A stretch of DNA of 64,000 bases from Adiantum capillus-veneris (GCA_014529385.2 CM043959.1:5415545-5479544); one strand, 5' to 3'; positions 1 to 11,606 are shown, counted from the stretch's first letter. The notes: generated by a model not told the origin, from the sequence alone. Numbers and translations: made by a program.

Positions 1-233
1 TTGCTTTTGTTCCAGTCTAGATGCCTTGGTGAATGATTAACCACATTAGACAATTGTGTTTGATGTTGAGTGGATAGGCCCAAATACATATGGGGCAGGT
101 ACCCTCTGATACTCCTACTTTGTTTGCTTTTGTTCCAGTCCAGATGCCTTGGTGAATGATTAACCACATTAGACAATTGTGTTTGATGTTGAGTGGATAG
201 GCCCAGTTGTGTTTAATGTTGAGTGGATAGGCC
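1..233. repeat. Imperfect tandem repeat, about 123-bp period
   Basis: The segment starting TTGCTTTTGTTCCAG at 1 recurs at 124 with one or two substitutions. A further partial copy of about 29 bp (the TTGAGTGGATAGGCCC end) is duplicated again up to 233. It lies directly downstream of the LINE C-terminal remnant on the minus strand, so it may be the 3' UTR or tail of that LINE. No coding potential is convincing here. Confidence 0.75.
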
Positions 234-274
234 CAAATACATTTAAATATATAGCACCATTGCTTGGAAGACCA

Positions 275-925
275 TGAGAGAGACCACCTGAGATTAAGCT
301 TCTTCACCAAAAGACTATCCATAACTTAAGGTTGAGGATGCAAATAAATGTGCAAGTAGACATGTGATAAAGAGATACTTTGACCCTTGAATGAACTCGG
401 AAATCTAGTTTGAGACTCCAAACACCTTGAGAAAACCAATTCGGCACAGCCCAAAGAAATCTGAAACCTGTTTAAAATTTCTTCTATGGTGAGAAAAGTG
501 CCATTTTTATGTACATCTTTCCAGCATCTTGATCCTAGCTTCAAAGCATTTACCTCCTCTTTTGGTTAGCCCTTGGGTAGTCTGGACTCCAGGGGTGTTG
601 AACCATATGGATTCCATCATTAGGAACTGAGTAGAAAACAACCAGTGGTTAGGACGGTTCCATCTCTGCTTTTGAAGGTTCCAAGAATTCCAAAACTTGC
701 ATGACAAGACAGAGCCTTTTGGGGCAAAGCTAACATTAGAAGTTAAAAGCTCATAAAGTGATAGCCCTGTCCAGGCTCTATATCCTTTGACGTAAAAGGT
801 GTGTATATTCATTTTGAGCAAGAGAGCCCAACAATCCTTGGAAGTTGCAGCTCTTGAAATCCATTTACTAGACAATTTGATGGAGAGCTGTTGAATGTTG
901 AGAATGCCTAAACCCCCTGCTCCTT
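275..925 (-). pseudogene. LINE (L1-type) ORF2 C-terminal remnant
   Basis: Read on the minus strand from 925, the translation begins GGLGILNIQQLSIKL, which matches the plant L1 ORF2 region after the reverse transcriptase (commonly GGLGI.N...N.AL). It continues as SSKWISRAATSKDCWALLL and then into a frame with NGTFLTIEEILNRF, the usual C-terminal zf-RVT-like segment. Two overlapping frames (507-875 and 326-544) must be combined, so at least one frameshift is present. The RT and endonuclease parts are absent. The 5' side of this fragment abuts the Copia fragment at about 926. I infer a 5'-truncated LINE or a nested insertion. Confidence 0.7.
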
Positions 926-929
926 AGGG

Positions 930-1442
930 CTACAACATACTTGCCATGCCACTTTAGGTATTCAGTTTCAATAATCTGATCCCCCCCACAAGAACCTTCT
1001 AGCAATTTCATAGACTTTGTTGAGCTGGTACTGACATACGTGTAATCTAACACATGTAAGTAGCCAAAACACTGAAGTGTTTTCATTCCCTTTTGGCTAA
1101 TATGCCCTAGCCGGCTATGCCACAACTCAGTAGACGACATCTTGGCAACATAAATAGAGTGTTCGTCAACACTCGAAACAAACATAGAGTATATGGATAC
1201 GTTTTATGACCTTTCATCATGACAAAGTTGTTCTTGCGGATCAGCCAAGAACGATTACCAAAAACTATAGTGCAGACAAGATCATCCAATTGCACTATAG
1301 AAAGAAAGCTCTTTGTAAGCTTCGACACATGTGTGACATTCTGCAACACAAGAGTAGTGCCATTATGGATCTGAAGTTTCACATCACCAATGCCAATAAT
1401 GTCAAGCTCATAGGAATCACCAAGCTTGACTATGCCATGCAT
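930..1442 (-). pseudogene. Copia protease remainder and gag-pre-integrase domain
   Basis: After the DSGA motif the frame shifts and continues as GDSYELDIIGIGDVKLQI, the usual beta-rich end of a Copia protease. The next frame holds ELWHSRLGHISQKGMKTL, the pre-integrase histidine motif (WHxRLGH) of Copia. The HHCC cysteines and DDE core that should follow are absent. The element ends near 926. Confidence 0.75.
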
Positions 1443-2572
1443 GGATGCATAAGAGGAAAACCACTCTCTATGAGGTGTGACATGAAAATTGCACCAGAAT
1501 CAAGAATCCAATTTTGTGCATAACCCTCATCCTGTGCAACCAAAGCATCTGGAGTGAGATCTGAATGACTCATGAAAATGAGAACATCTGAGGGATCTGT
1601 TGTCACCTCTGCTTGAATCTCTGTTGGCATAATGTTCATCACTGGAGGAGGAGCATCCTCTACTGCAGTGGTAGGTATGGGAGACTCAACCACATTGAGC
1701 TCCTCAATCTTTACCATACTTTTGCCTTTGCTAGAATTATCTTTTTGCATGTTTTTTTGATCTCTTAGGAGATTGCGACAATCCTTTTTGTAATGGCCCT
1801 TCTTATGGCAATAGTAACACTCGACATTTCTGGCACTACGGTCTTTACTTGAGTTCCTGTGTCTGCTAGGACTTCGAGGATTTCGCTCTCTACTTTTGCT
1901 TTTGTATTTGTTCCTGTTACGGCCTCTTGCCTTCGTTGAACTGCCATCCAAATATGCATCTCCATAACTAGCACCGTTGAGAGATTTACGTCGAATTTCT
2001 TCAATGAGCAATGCATTTCTGACGTCATTGAACACTAACTTGCCATTCAGAGCCAAATTGCTAATGGCTGTGCGAAAGATGTCCCATGAACTAGGTAGAG
2101 AGCATAACAAGAATATAAACTTAAGTTCGTCGTCAAACTCCTTAAAGCCCTGAGATGTCAGCTAATGACTGAACAAGGAGTTGAAATCATTCAAGTGACC
2201 AGAAATTGTGCTACCTTCTTTCATGTTGAGCTTCATAAGCCTTTTCATGAGAAAAAATTTGTTGGATGCACTTTTAATCTCCTAGGCTGAACATAAGCTA
2301 TCCCAAAGTTCCTTGGTTGTTGTCTTCCCTATGATAGCGAAGAACACTGACTCGGCTAGATGTAGATGTATCATAGCCATGGCTCTCGCATCCAAAATCT
2401 CCCACTGAGCTTGCGTATAGTCATCATCCTTTGCACGCTCTTTCAACAGTTCTGATAGGCCTTTGTTTGTCAAAACATCTTTCATGTGCTCTTTCCATAT
2501 GGTGAAGTTGCTGCCATCGAACTTGCGAATAAAATACTCCTCCTTTTTTGAAGAAGAAGCCATCGCTGACAA
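1430..2572 (-). pseudogene. Copia gag with CCHC zinc knuckle, running into protease
   Basis: The first part (2572-2282) starts MASSSKKEEYFIRKFDGSN and carries the Copia gag fold segment with LHLAESVFFAII. The second part (2110-1430) is in a different frame. It has a basic stretch followed by a CX2CX4HX4C knuckle (CYYCHKKGHYKKDC) that should bind retroelement RNA, then the protease start WILDSGA with the catalytic Asp. The two parts are separated by about 170 bases containing stops and a frameshift. Gag packages RNA into cytoplasmic particles; this copy cannot make a full protein. Confidence 0.8.
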
Positions 2573-3758
2573 GAGGGTTTGAGAGGTGCCGAACTATGGC
2601 GAGAAGCTGCAGAAATTTGGGTAGAGTAACCTGTGTATCAGGAGTTGAATCTCAACCAAAATAGGCTCAAAGGTGTCAACAATGAAAGTCACGACTCGTG
2701 GGAAGGAAATCCGACAGAGTCTCCTCTGTATGAGGAGTCAAAACTCAACTCAAAATACGCATAAATATGCAACTGCACTAACTGGGCATAAAAAACTGAT
2801 ACTTTCACTGCCAATGTAATCACCAACTCGGCGTCAGAAGCATATAAAACCGTCCAGATACATTTCCTATGGCGAGGGTACCGAAAGTGGGGAACTCCAG
2901 CTACCTGTATCATTGAAGGTGTCTCAACACTCGAGCACACCCTAGCTCAAAGAAAACCTCACGCTATCGACCCTCCAAAGGCTAATGTAGACACAAATGG
3001 ACTAGCCATAGTCTCAGAAAGGGCTCTTCCGGTCCGAGTCTCAGAAATGGCCCAGAAAAACTGTCAAAATAGCCAAAAATGGCTCCACACATAGTATAGT
3101 GGGCAGTGTCCGCAACTCAACGTACATTGCACCAAGAACTGTTGCATGTAGTAAAAGTGATCCTTGCGGGGATATCTGCTCTCAAAAGAGCTCAATAGCA
3201 CTAGATGTGCTCACACAAAAATGCATTTGTCCGCTGAGAAATTGATGTCAAAAAGACTGCTAAATCGCTTGTGAAAGCGTTGTGTCTAGAAACCTGGAGA
3301 ATCTGTCTGTAAACTGGCTAAAAAGCCCCATGTACAATGTAACCTGCATGTCGATGTCGCTATGTGCCGATTTCCATCATCAGGCAGAAATGCGCTAGTC
3401 GAATAGCCGCCAAAGGTGTCGTAGCCGAAAATCGTGCCATAGAGTGTGATCTGTGCTCTTGGTGACGATGTCGGGTGTCACTCCTCTATGGTAGAGGTAC
3501 CTTATCCGTGCGTGTGGCAAGCATAGCTATCGATCGCGAAAAAATGTCATCCGCACGAAACCGGTGTTGGGTTGGATATCAAGAAATTCACCGCAATGTG
3601 TAAAGATGTCGAGCCGATGCCGAAACGTGAGAGTCGGTGTCGAAACGGCTCTAATCGCCGATGTCGATGTCGTCTCCCACCGTCGAATAGGAGTGGCTAG
3701 CCGAATAGCCGTAGACGCGTCGAGGTCGAGGTCGTCGATGCTCAAAGCAGCCGTCCGT

Positions 3759-3803
<45 letters not shown>

Positions 3804-4877
3804 GCCTGAGAATGGTGTCAGAGATGCCCATTCAATCAATCACTCTCTCTCAAGAAAAATCTCTCTCATAAATCTAGCTCTCTCTCTCTCACTTTTTTGC
3901 AGGTCTGTTTAAGATGGTCGAGGACTACTCTTTACTCAAGCTCGGAGGTGTGTGAGTCGGTGTGAGAGCCGGGGTCGGAGGATCGGGGAGGTTTGTCGAG
4001 AATTCTTTGGTGGGATGCGACTCTTGCACACACAATAGTTGTGTGTGGTTTACAGTTTAAAAAAAATTCAAATTACTGCAGTTGTGTCTAATTCGGCCAG
4101 AACTGACGAGCCATGAGGAGGGTTTTGAGGCACTGTGTGTGTGTATGTCGACCCCGCTCTCGATTTCTCATGCCCGAGACTCTGCAAAGCTTCAATTCTC
4201 TCTGTATCTAGTTGTTGCTCGCTGACTTGCTACTGCTGCATTTCATAGCTTTGTCCCGGTTATGGCCCTGCGCGCGCGCGCGTGTGTTTTCAACACAACC
4301 ACACAATCAACTCCCGACTGCTTCCCAATTAACGGCTTACTACCCGACTGTGCCCTCTATGTTCAAAGCCCTCCTTGCTCGACTCGTTCTGCCCGCTAAG
4401 ATGCCGAGACATGCACTTGCTGCCTTGCTTGCAATTGCGTGAGCTGCTGTGCCAAGCTTTTTCAATTCGCTTGCCCTGAGATGCTACCTATGCTCGATTC
4501 CTTCTTGCCTTCAAACTCATGATCTACCCTCGATTCCTTCTCCAGTTGCTCATTGTCCAACTGTGCAGACGCTCCAATTCGACTCCTTGCTTTGTTACAC
4601 TTGTTGGAATCTGCTAAAATTCAGCCCAATTTGTTCCACTCCATTGCTCGCTTTGCTATGCAAAGCTTTAATTCCCCCTCCAGCACTGCATACGCGGAAT
4701 GGATCTGAGGTCCGCCGAGCTCCCTGAGCTCCTTGATTGCCCTGGACTGATTCAAGCTTTGCCTTCTTGCTCAAAAATTTCCTTGCACTCTCAGATCTAC
4801 CAAATGCTTCAAGCTCAAAGGCTTCAATAGTCCAAGTAGAGTTACACACGAAGGGGGAAGCGTGGAGCAGCAAGCCC
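2573..4877 (-). other. Long leader region of the Copia fragment
   Basis: About 2.3 kb lies between the PBS and the gag start, which is unusually long for a Copia leader. It is G+C-rich and CpG-rich in places (3400-3760, with repeated GATGTCG words), includes a TC microsatellite at 3760-3800 and has no convincing ORF. A nested insertion could account for part of the length. Confidence 0.4.
3760..3800. repeat. (TC)n microsatellite
   Basis: About 41 bases of perfect TC dinucleotides inside the Copia leader, with shorter CT tracts up to 3893. Confidence 0.95.
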
Positions 4878-4890
4878 AGCTCTGATACCA
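4878..4890 (-). promoter_or_regulatory. Primer-binding site (initiator Met tRNA)
   Basis: The plus strand reads GCTCTGATACCA, which is TGGTATCAGAGC on the minus strand. This is the standard plant Copia PBS complementary to the initiator methionine tRNA. It fixes the element's orientation (minus) and places the LTR at higher coordinates. Confidence 0.85.
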
Positions 4891-4896
4891 ATTTAT

Positions 4897-5561
4897 GGGT
4901 GTTGCTATGGAGCATGCAAGAGAGGGAAGGAGAAGAGGGAAGGGGATGAAGCACAGACAGACAGAGAGTTGGGTTAGTGGAGAGGTGTAATGGAAATAGC
5001 CTATGAAATTTGAGAGTAGTGGAATTAAGAAATTCGGTGAAGCACTTTTGTGAAATTACTTTGTGAGCATAGCGGATGAAATTACTTGATGGTAGCAACA
5101 TAAACATGGTACTTAGTTAACTTGGCATGAACAATACTTTTGCAAGAGAGAGAGAGAGAGAGTTTAGAGAACATGACAATATTTGAGGACCGGATTCATA
5201 CGGAGCCGGTCCCCCCTCCAATAGGCATTTGTATTATATTTTCTCCCATCAAGAGAGACTTGGTACAATACAATTTTTGTGTTCCTTGTGACCTAAGTGA
5301 TTCAATGAAGATGGAAAGCTTCATGCATCACAAACATAACATAAACTTTGTAGAAAGCATTATCTATCCCAAACCTCAATCCCAAGGCTTCAAACACCTT
5401 CAAAGGTGGAGAGAGGTAGCGGGGAATGAAGATAGGGAAGAGGAAGAAGAAACATTCCATAGGAGAAAGAAATAGTTCCTCACTTATCATCACTCTTCTT
5501 GCTAGCATACATAATAGCATAATAATGAAGATGAAGAAGATGGCAAGCTTAAGCATTGAAG
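4897..5561 (-). mobile_element. Probable 5' LTR of the minus-strand Copia
   Basis: It lies immediately upstream of the PBS on the minus strand. In plus orientation it would run from TGGGTGTTGC to GCATTGAAGCA, giving TG...CA ends. From about 4990 to 5561 it is clearly repeated at 54440-54985 in the same orientation (shared words include TTAGTTAACTTGGCAT and GATGGAAAGCTTCATGCATC). A GA tract at 5147-5161 and a purine-rich stretch near 5430 lie within it. The right boundary is inferred from where the two copies diverge. Confidence 0.55.
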
Positions 5562-6074
5562 CATGGCTCTTGGTTGGATTTGCATTCCATAGCCAAGAGT
5601 GTTGGTATAAGCTCTCACTTCTCACAAGGTTGGAGAAGGAGGTGGAGTTCCTCAACTTTCACCGAGTGAGAATGAATCCACAAAATGAGTGTCTGTGTGG
5701 TGTATATCCCCCGAGCACCCCCCTTGCTTGCTTGGGGCGAGTTGTAGCTTTTACACATGTTTCAAGCTCATTGGACCCCTCCCCCCCCTAGCCAATCACA
5801 TGCAGCATGCATTCAAGTACATGGGTAAGTCTTTGGACAAGTGTCCTTCTTACCCCTTAGAGAGAGAGAGCTTGAAAATATCTAGACATTTGTTTGGTGA
5901 GACTAGAAGCTCATTGGACTCCTATTTAGCTCAACCAATAGCATTCAAGCACACCATGTGGTTAAGCATAGGGAGACTCTGACATGTGTCCCATGTGCCC
6001 TTTGAGAAAAGGGGTCCCTTTGGGTGAGTGGAAGGTTAAGTCAAAGATTCTCTTAACTTTGAAACTTTCTAAAT
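5562..6074. other. Unassigned repeat-like spacer
   Basis: No gene is supported. The short reading frames here have no recognisable motif. The sequence leads into the tandem array at 6075. Confidence 0.4.
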
Positions 6075-6260
6075 AGGAAGCTTCTCAAGCACCTTCCTCA
6101 TTAAGTTTGTAGGGTCTCTTTTTGACTCAAGCACCTTACCCCCCATGCATAGGAAGCTTCTCAAGCACCTTACCCCCCATGCATAGGAAGCTTCTCAAGC
6201 ACCTTCCTCATTAAGTTTGTAGGGTCTCTTTTTTGCTCAAGCACCTTACCCCTCATGCAT
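6075..6260. repeat. Tandem array, 76-34-76 bp
   Basis: Three consecutive units all start AGGAAGCTTCTCAAGCACCTT and end CATGCAT: 6075-6150 (76 bp), 6151-6184 (34 bp, lacking the middle) and 6185-6260 (76 bp). A further unit starts at 6261 and is interrupted at 6268 by the E retrotransposon. The matching next part of this array is found inverted at 14000-14075, next to the other E LTR. Confidence 0.85.
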
Positions 6261-6263
6261 GGG

Positions 6264-6268
6264 AAGCT
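6264..6268. other. Target site duplication of element E (one side)
   Basis: AAGCT here (AGCTT on the minus strand) directly precedes TGTTAGACC, the terminus of the E LTR. The same AGCTT precedes the opposite LTR terminus at 14071-14075. Together they identify 6269 and 14228 as parts of a single insertion, now in inverted arrangement. Confidence 0.75.
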
Positions 6269-6421
6269 TGTTAGACCAGTGGGCAGACAAACATGCGAAT
6301 AACCTCCCAACCATCCTATATATAGGCCCCTGGCCCTCTTCCATATATAGACCCCTTTACTGCATGTGTGTCCGGCACATTGCCTAGGCCGTGCCCGTCT
6401 AGTCCTACCCTTGGTATGACA
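6269..6421 (-). mobile_element. 3' LTR of element E (153 bp)
   Basis: In element orientation it reads TGTCATACC...GGTCTAACA. It is the reverse complement, with few mismatches, of the LTR at 14076-14228. It holds a TATA-like TCTATATATGG and a second CCTATATATAGG. The PPT adjoins it at 6425-6434. Confidence 0.85.
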
Positions 6422-6424
6422 TTA

Positions 6425-6434
6425 CTCCCCCCTT
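6425..6434 (-). promoter_or_regulatory. Polypurine tract of element E
   Basis: The minus strand reads AAGGGGGGAG, immediately upstream of the LTR start TGTCAT. A polypurine tract primes plus-strand DNA synthesis in LTR retrotransposons. An identical tract is present in the second copy at about 15577-15586. Confidence 0.8.
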
Positions 6435-7497
6435 GGAAAAGCGTTTTCGTCCTCGAAAACACAAGTGGTGGTATCTTCATAAGAACACTAATGTTTTCCA
6501 CCGTGGCATCCCTCATGGATCCAACAGTTCGTTGAATCGGAACCCGGTTCATTGGGAGGTTCAATGAAATCAAGAGTAACATCTTGTCCCTGTGCAACCG
6601 TCTTGGTTAACCGACTCATAATTAAAAGAGCGTGAAGGCTCCATTTAGAACTCACTTGAGAATGCTAAATGAGTTATCAAAACTAAGAGGTGTTTAAATG
6701 CATACCTAGGTTTCAAACTGTCTGAAGGTACTGGAATGTGCAATATAACCTCGGCTCATCTTTCCGTGAAAGTACTATGCTGACATACTCATTAGCAGCA
6801 ACCAAGTCCTTGACTTGCTGTGGTTTCTTGCTAGTAGCTAACCTCATGAAAACTGATGATTAAGGTTGATAACTTGAGAATAACAGGCAGAGACTAAAAC
6901 TAGCCGTAACCTGCCTTTCATCATATGAAGCAAAATTCAAACCAGAAAGGTAACTGATCCAGTTGTTTCACTTCTTGCTAACGTATGCACTCAGCATATC
7001 CTTTAGCGTAGTTTACTAACGTATGCACTTTGCATATCCTTTAGTACTATATAGAATGCTTGTAAGTTGCCCATCCTACGCGGGATGAGTAGCAACAGTA
7101 AGAGTGAGGTGCTTTCCCCCAACCACTTACAGACAGTCGCCCACGACTGACGACAAACTATGACTCAATCATTGAGTATCCAGCCATATACTCGATATGG
7201 AATGGAGACAACCAACTAGGTTGAAATCAGATTGGAGTTTCAAGCAACCAATCACGAACACCCATACTCAGCCATCACCTGGTATGGCAGGGTTTAAACT
7301 CATACTAAATCTGCAAGAGAGATTGCAATGGCAGTGCAAAAAATTGCAGAAACAATAATGTCCATGAATTTGCATGCCGCTCCGAATAAATTTGTGTTAA
7401 ACACTAGGGCCCATAACACCTAGTGTGCATGCATTTAACACAAACATATTCAAACCGCAATTCCATGACGAGGAATTTCCATGGTACATACGTGAAA

Positions 7498-7665
7498 GTC
7501 TTGCAACAAATTTGGATCATAATAGAATGTGACAACCCGATCACACCTAGGTACCAACCCTGAGACATTCTCATGAATATAGCATATTTTGCAACAAAAG
7601 TTGGACCGTGATAGAATGTGACAGCCCAGTCACACCTAGGTACCAACCATGAGACATTCTCATGT
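7498..7665 (-). repeat. Internal imperfect duplication in element E
   Basis: Two adjacent blocks of about 80-110 bp share TTGCAACAAA, ATAGAATGTGACA, CACACCTAGGTACCAACC and GAGACATTCTCATG. The same pair is present in the second E copy near 16650-16820, so the duplication predates the copies' divergence. Confidence 0.75.
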
Positions 7666-7698
7666 ACATATTATACTTAGCTATATGTAGAAACGACC

Positions 7699-7742
7699 CT
7701 CCGTTAAGGTGGTTTCACAGCACTGAAACCACCTTAACGGAG
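7699..7742. repeat. Perfect 19-bp inverted repeat (hairpin)
   Basis: CTCCGTTAAGGTGGTTTCA is followed by the loop CAGCAC and then its exact reverse complement. The corresponding place in the second E copy (about 16850-16895) keeps the left arm with one change but reads TGGTAATCG in the right arm, so the hairpin is not perfect there. Confidence 0.9.
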
Positions 7743-9463
7743 TTTGTACTTAGTATCAGACAATTGATGGCCACTGAAATTGCTCCTGATACTGTGTGCT
7801 TAAAAGGTCGAACCAATGGATGCGACTAGCACCTAGGGACTTCGTCGCGACACATTGGTAAAAAGTTGGCACCAGTGTCAGTCCAAGAGACTCATATTCT
7901 CCACATGTGGAATATGTCTCAAACAAGGATATCAAGAAAAGCGACATCCATCAAGTACGAACTGGTACTTGTGTGTGGAGGTAACTGCAAACACTCCCCG
8001 ACAAGAGTGAGAGGAACCCTCATTATCATGCTCCACACCGGCTAAACTGAACTCCTTGAGTTCCTAGGCCATGTTGTATCCCATGTGACAACATGTGCCA
8101 AATCGAACCCTACAACTAGGTTCGTAACAGCATAAGGTATAATGGATGCTACGGTCCAAAATACTCTGTTCCAACATGCCCTTGGCATGGCTTTGAAACA
8201 TTCAAGCGTATTTATACGACTTGCACTGGGAACCGTGGGTGTTGCCTACGCAATCCAACCCCTTTGGTTAACATCCATGTAGTCAAACCCCTTGGTAAGA
8301 CCCTCTGTAGAAACTGCTGAACTAGCAGGCAACGGTAACCAACATAGTTAACCGTGTACATAATGATCGGAATCAACTCGAAAAGTTGAATTCGTCCGCT
8401 ACCGTGTGGTAGATTGCGGAATTCTTTCTTTGAAAGTTTAACTGGGAGAGATCAATTTGTGATCCTCAATGTCTATGGGGTGATTTAGCAGTCACCCTCC
8501 GGGTCGTACCCCAAACAATATGTCCATATACACTCCGTAGTACTATAGAGAGAGCAAGAAATCCACACAAGTGAATTGCCTAGCTCTTGTGGACCGCCAT
8601 GCTGTCTTAACTAATTGCTGCATCTATACTTCCTTGTAGAGATCAACTGTTGTGAGTGGAAGATTTATCAAAATCTCAACTTGAGTGTCGCACTGAAAAC
8701 TTGTAGTGCAAAAATGACACTGTAAACATCCTAAATGACAAGACCCTTGCTTGTCCATTAACGTTAATGTATACTTCCCTGGGTAGATCCGTTCACTCTT
8801 GAAAACAATCACCCAAAGAATGCCAATAGTTGGGTCTTACCCTTGGCCTGACAATAGCTCTTAGCCTGTGTGGCTCATAGCCCTTGTGCAAATTAGTGTT
8901 CAATGGGCGAACCGATGAAGACTAATTTGAGTAGCATCTTAGCCACGTGCTAGCTGAGAGTTAGAGCACCTTGGCTCAGGCTGACTCATGAGCAAAACAC
9001 GTATCAAAAGCTTCTTAGAAGATTTTCATTATTCCCTTAAAGAGAGAGAACGAGAGAGAAGAAGAGCATTCTGGGCTGCGGAACTTTCCTTGAACGACTA
9101 TGACGTGTATAGTTGATTGCCATGCTCGTGTGCATCTTATGCCGAATGTGCAGCGTATCCTATAAGCATGCAACAAGTTTCTGCTATGACTCTCTCATTG
9201 AGAGAGGTAACAGAAAAACACAACCACATCTTGATCTACCTGCCTTGCAGGGTCGTGATTGTATGAAAATGACTTAGCATTGGCACATTGCCCGTGAAAT
9301 AAGTCCTAGATTTAGGTTCCTTTTAGTGCTGTTGGGTGTTGATAGCAACCAACTATCAGGTTCAACAATCCATCACTTAGTCTGTCCTTGACAGAGTTGC
9401 GAGTGTGATAGCGGAAGCATAATGTATAAAGTGGTGGAATGCATGCCACCTGCTTAGCATGCC

Positions 9464-10191
9464 TTGCATGCAAAAACTTAAGCCCTTGGCTACTATAACG
9501 GTCTCAAGCATGAGAACCAAAACCATAAGTGCCTTGCACAGAATAAACTGGTAGGGATTCTGTGAGCTGACATTCCCTATTTTGCCAGTTCCCCAAACTT
9601 GTGTGCCAAAGCCCTTGATTTCAAAGCAATGGCAGTATCTCGGCACAAGGGAGAAGCCGTGCTTCATGTAAAATTGCCAAAGAACTTTGCTTTGCACAAT
9701 GACAGTAATTGCCAAGTAAAGTGTAAACATGGAAGAAAAAAAACAAGAAAAACTTAAACTTGGCTAACCTGGTAGGTGTTGCTGCAACCAGTTGTCATAA
9801 AATTCCAAAGGAAAAGCTCGCGTAAAGGTGGCTCATAGCCAAATCTGCCGTGCGAGAGAGAGTTGTCGCATATGTATATTCGCCCTCTTGTATCATATAC
9901 ATCCGTCCCCAAGTTTGTATGCTCATAGCATATGCCAAACGTGGGGAGTCTGAATGCAAGATGCATAAATTGAAGCTTTGCTTCATAGAACTACATCTGG
10001 CCTCATTGCCTGCAAATGTGATGGACGGCAGATGCCATAGCAAAGAGAATCAACCTTGTCGATCATGTACAAAAAATTGACCTTGTCAAAATTTCATAGA
10101 GAAACGGCCTTGCCAAATTTTGCTACTGATTGAGAATCATAACATTTCCCGATAGTGAGAAAGATAGCATCTACAACTGAGCTATCACATG
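9464..10191. repeat. Inverted repeat, left arm (partner 10881-11606)
   Basis: This segment of about 728 bp of element E is repeated in opposite orientation at 10881-11606 with high identity. Examples are the shared frames MHLAFRLPTFGICYEHTN and MFTLYLAITVIVQSK on opposite strands. A spacer of about 690 bp lies between the arms. The fold-back marks one end of the inferred inversion. Confidence 0.9.
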
Positions 10192-10335
10192 TTAGCGATT
10201 GCCCAATACTGCTTGTTCAAAGCAACCTTTGCTTGACGAAATTGCATATGGTGGTCAACATTGCATTCAACTCCTAGCTGTGGATGTCAATGTTGCTATA
10301 TTGCCTGCTTCTTAGCAAGCTGCAATGGCTTGGAA

Positions 10336-10880
10336 ATGAGTATGCATCCAATTCATGGAGCCGTGCTCCTAGAAATCTTGCTTTCTGGCCGCCTCGAGAT
10401 AGCACAACGAGGGGAGATCAAAATTGAACAACCGACGTAAGACTCAAACCGGTTTATTGGAGTGGCGCTCTATGGAGCCTTGCGCTTGGAAAGTATCGGA
10501 TGGTAAACAGTTACTTGAAATTATACTTACCGGTCGGCCTTGCCGAATACCGTAATCGGATATGTCACAGGCCCTGCCTGAGTTGCCTTTGTATCAACAT
10601 TCAACCTTCGACCAACGTGGGTTGTCAAAGTATTGTGTACTCAAGCCGTGCTTGATGTTGATCCCTCAATCAAATAGTGGTTCTAAGCAAATAAAGCAGT
10701 TAACAAAAGTTGAATGCGTACGGAACTGTCACAAGCCTTGCTTATGCTTGTATGCAAGAGCTACATAGAATGCTTGAAAACGTGATCAAACCAAAACAAA
10801 AGCTACTGCATACCCGGTTAATCATGCGAATCGACCTGTCAGTCAATGTGTCCATGGACCTCAAACCGCAGCCGAGCTTA
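10336..10880. repeat. Inverted duplicate of 15006-15552
   Basis: About 545 bp of E interior (frame MSQALPELPLYQHSTFDQ on plus) reappears as its reverse complement ending exactly at 15552. These two arms lie at the two ends of the segment I infer to have been inverted, as expected if the inversion arose from staggered breaks. Confidence 0.85.
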
Positions 10881-11606
10881 CATGTGATAGCTCAGCTGTA
10901 GATGCTATCTTTCTCACTATCGGGAAATCTTATGATTCTCAATCAGTAGCAAAATTTGGCAAGGCCGTTTCCCTATGAAATTTTGACAAGGTCAATTTTT
11001 TGTACATGATCGACAAGGTTGATTCTCTTTGCTATGGCATCTGCCATCCATCGCATTTGCAGGCAATGAGGCCAGATGTAGTTCTATGAAGCAAGGCTTC
11101 AATTTATGCATCTTGCATTTAGACTCCCCACGTTTGGCATATGCTATGAGCATACAAACTTGGGGACGGATGTATATGATACAAGAGGGCGAATATACAT
11201 ATGCGACAACTCTCTCTCGCACGGCAGATTTGGCTATGAGCCACCTTTACGCGAGCTTTTCCTTTGGAATTTTATGACAACTGGTTGCAGCAACACCTAC
11301 CAGGTTAGCCAAGTTTAAGTTTTTCTTGTTTTTTTTCTTCCATGTTTACACTTTACTTGGCAATTACTGTCATTGTGCAAAGCAAAGTGCTTTGGCAATT
11401 TTACATGAAGCACGGCTTCTCCCTTGTGTCGAGATACTGCCATTGCTTTGAAATCAAGGGCTTTGGCACACAAGTTTGGGGAACTGGCAAAATAGGGAAT
11501 GTCAGCTCACAGAATCCCTACCAGTTTATTCTGTGCAAGGCACTTATGGTTTTGGTTCTCACGCTTGAGACCGTTATAGTAGCCAAGGGCTTAAGTTTTT
11601 GCATGC
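10881..11606 (+). mobile_element. Piece of the second E copy (E'), plus orientation
   Basis: Reverse-complement counterpart of 9464-10191. It ends at 11606 inside GCATGCAA, immediately before LINE sequence TCGCTTCTCTAAC. The matching break in the other E' piece is at about 18606. In element coordinates the two breaks are only about two bases apart. Confidence 0.8.

Larger units (their letters stand above)
926..4890 (-). mobile_element. Ty1/Copia retrotransposon fragment (5' part)
   Basis: On the minus strand the order is PBS (4878-4890), long leader, gag, protease and gag-pre-integrase, which is the Copia order. Integrase core, RT and RNase H are missing: the element is cut off at about 926, where LINE sequence begins. 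Coding parts are broken into several frames, so it is inactive. No 3' LTR is present. Gag resembles the Tork/Tnt1-like type (FDGSNFTIWKEHMKDVL). Confidence 0.8.
6269..10880 (-). mobile_element. Element E, 3' part: LTR, PPT and internal region
   Basis: On the minus strand this block ends with a polypurine tract followed by a 153-bp LTR. The internal region of about 4.45 kb has no recognisable gag, RT, RNase H or integrase. Only a short C-terminal look-alike (VFEDENAFPRGE then stop) before the PPT recalls the end of a Gypsy polyprotein. Combined with the 5' part at 14076-15552 it makes an element of about 5.5 kb. It is best described as a non-autonomous large retrotransposon derivative (LARD-like). 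ORFs of 60-120 codons occur but are poorly conserved with its second copy at 15553-18606. Confidence 0.7.

Noticed and set aside
3527-3839. Frames encoding RERERE or SLSLSL runs
   Set aside because: Direct translation of the TC/GA microsatellite; the same happens at 20480-20744, 56438-56807 and 59256-59990.
5426-5791. 121-codon plus frame
   Set aside because: Lies partly in an LTR repeat; the homologous copy at 54840-54980 does not preserve it.
6075-6260. CRISPR-like array of direct repeats
   Set aside because: Adjacent imperfect units with no unique spacers, in a plant genome; ordinary tandem duplication.
6316-6597. 93-codon minus frame spanning the E LTR and PPT
   Set aside because: It reads across the PPT and LTR; composition is not protein-like and it is disrupted by indels in E'.
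9377-9730. 117-codon frame repeated in E copies
   Set aside because: Appears several times only because the DNA is duplicated; no known domain and the copies differ at their ends.
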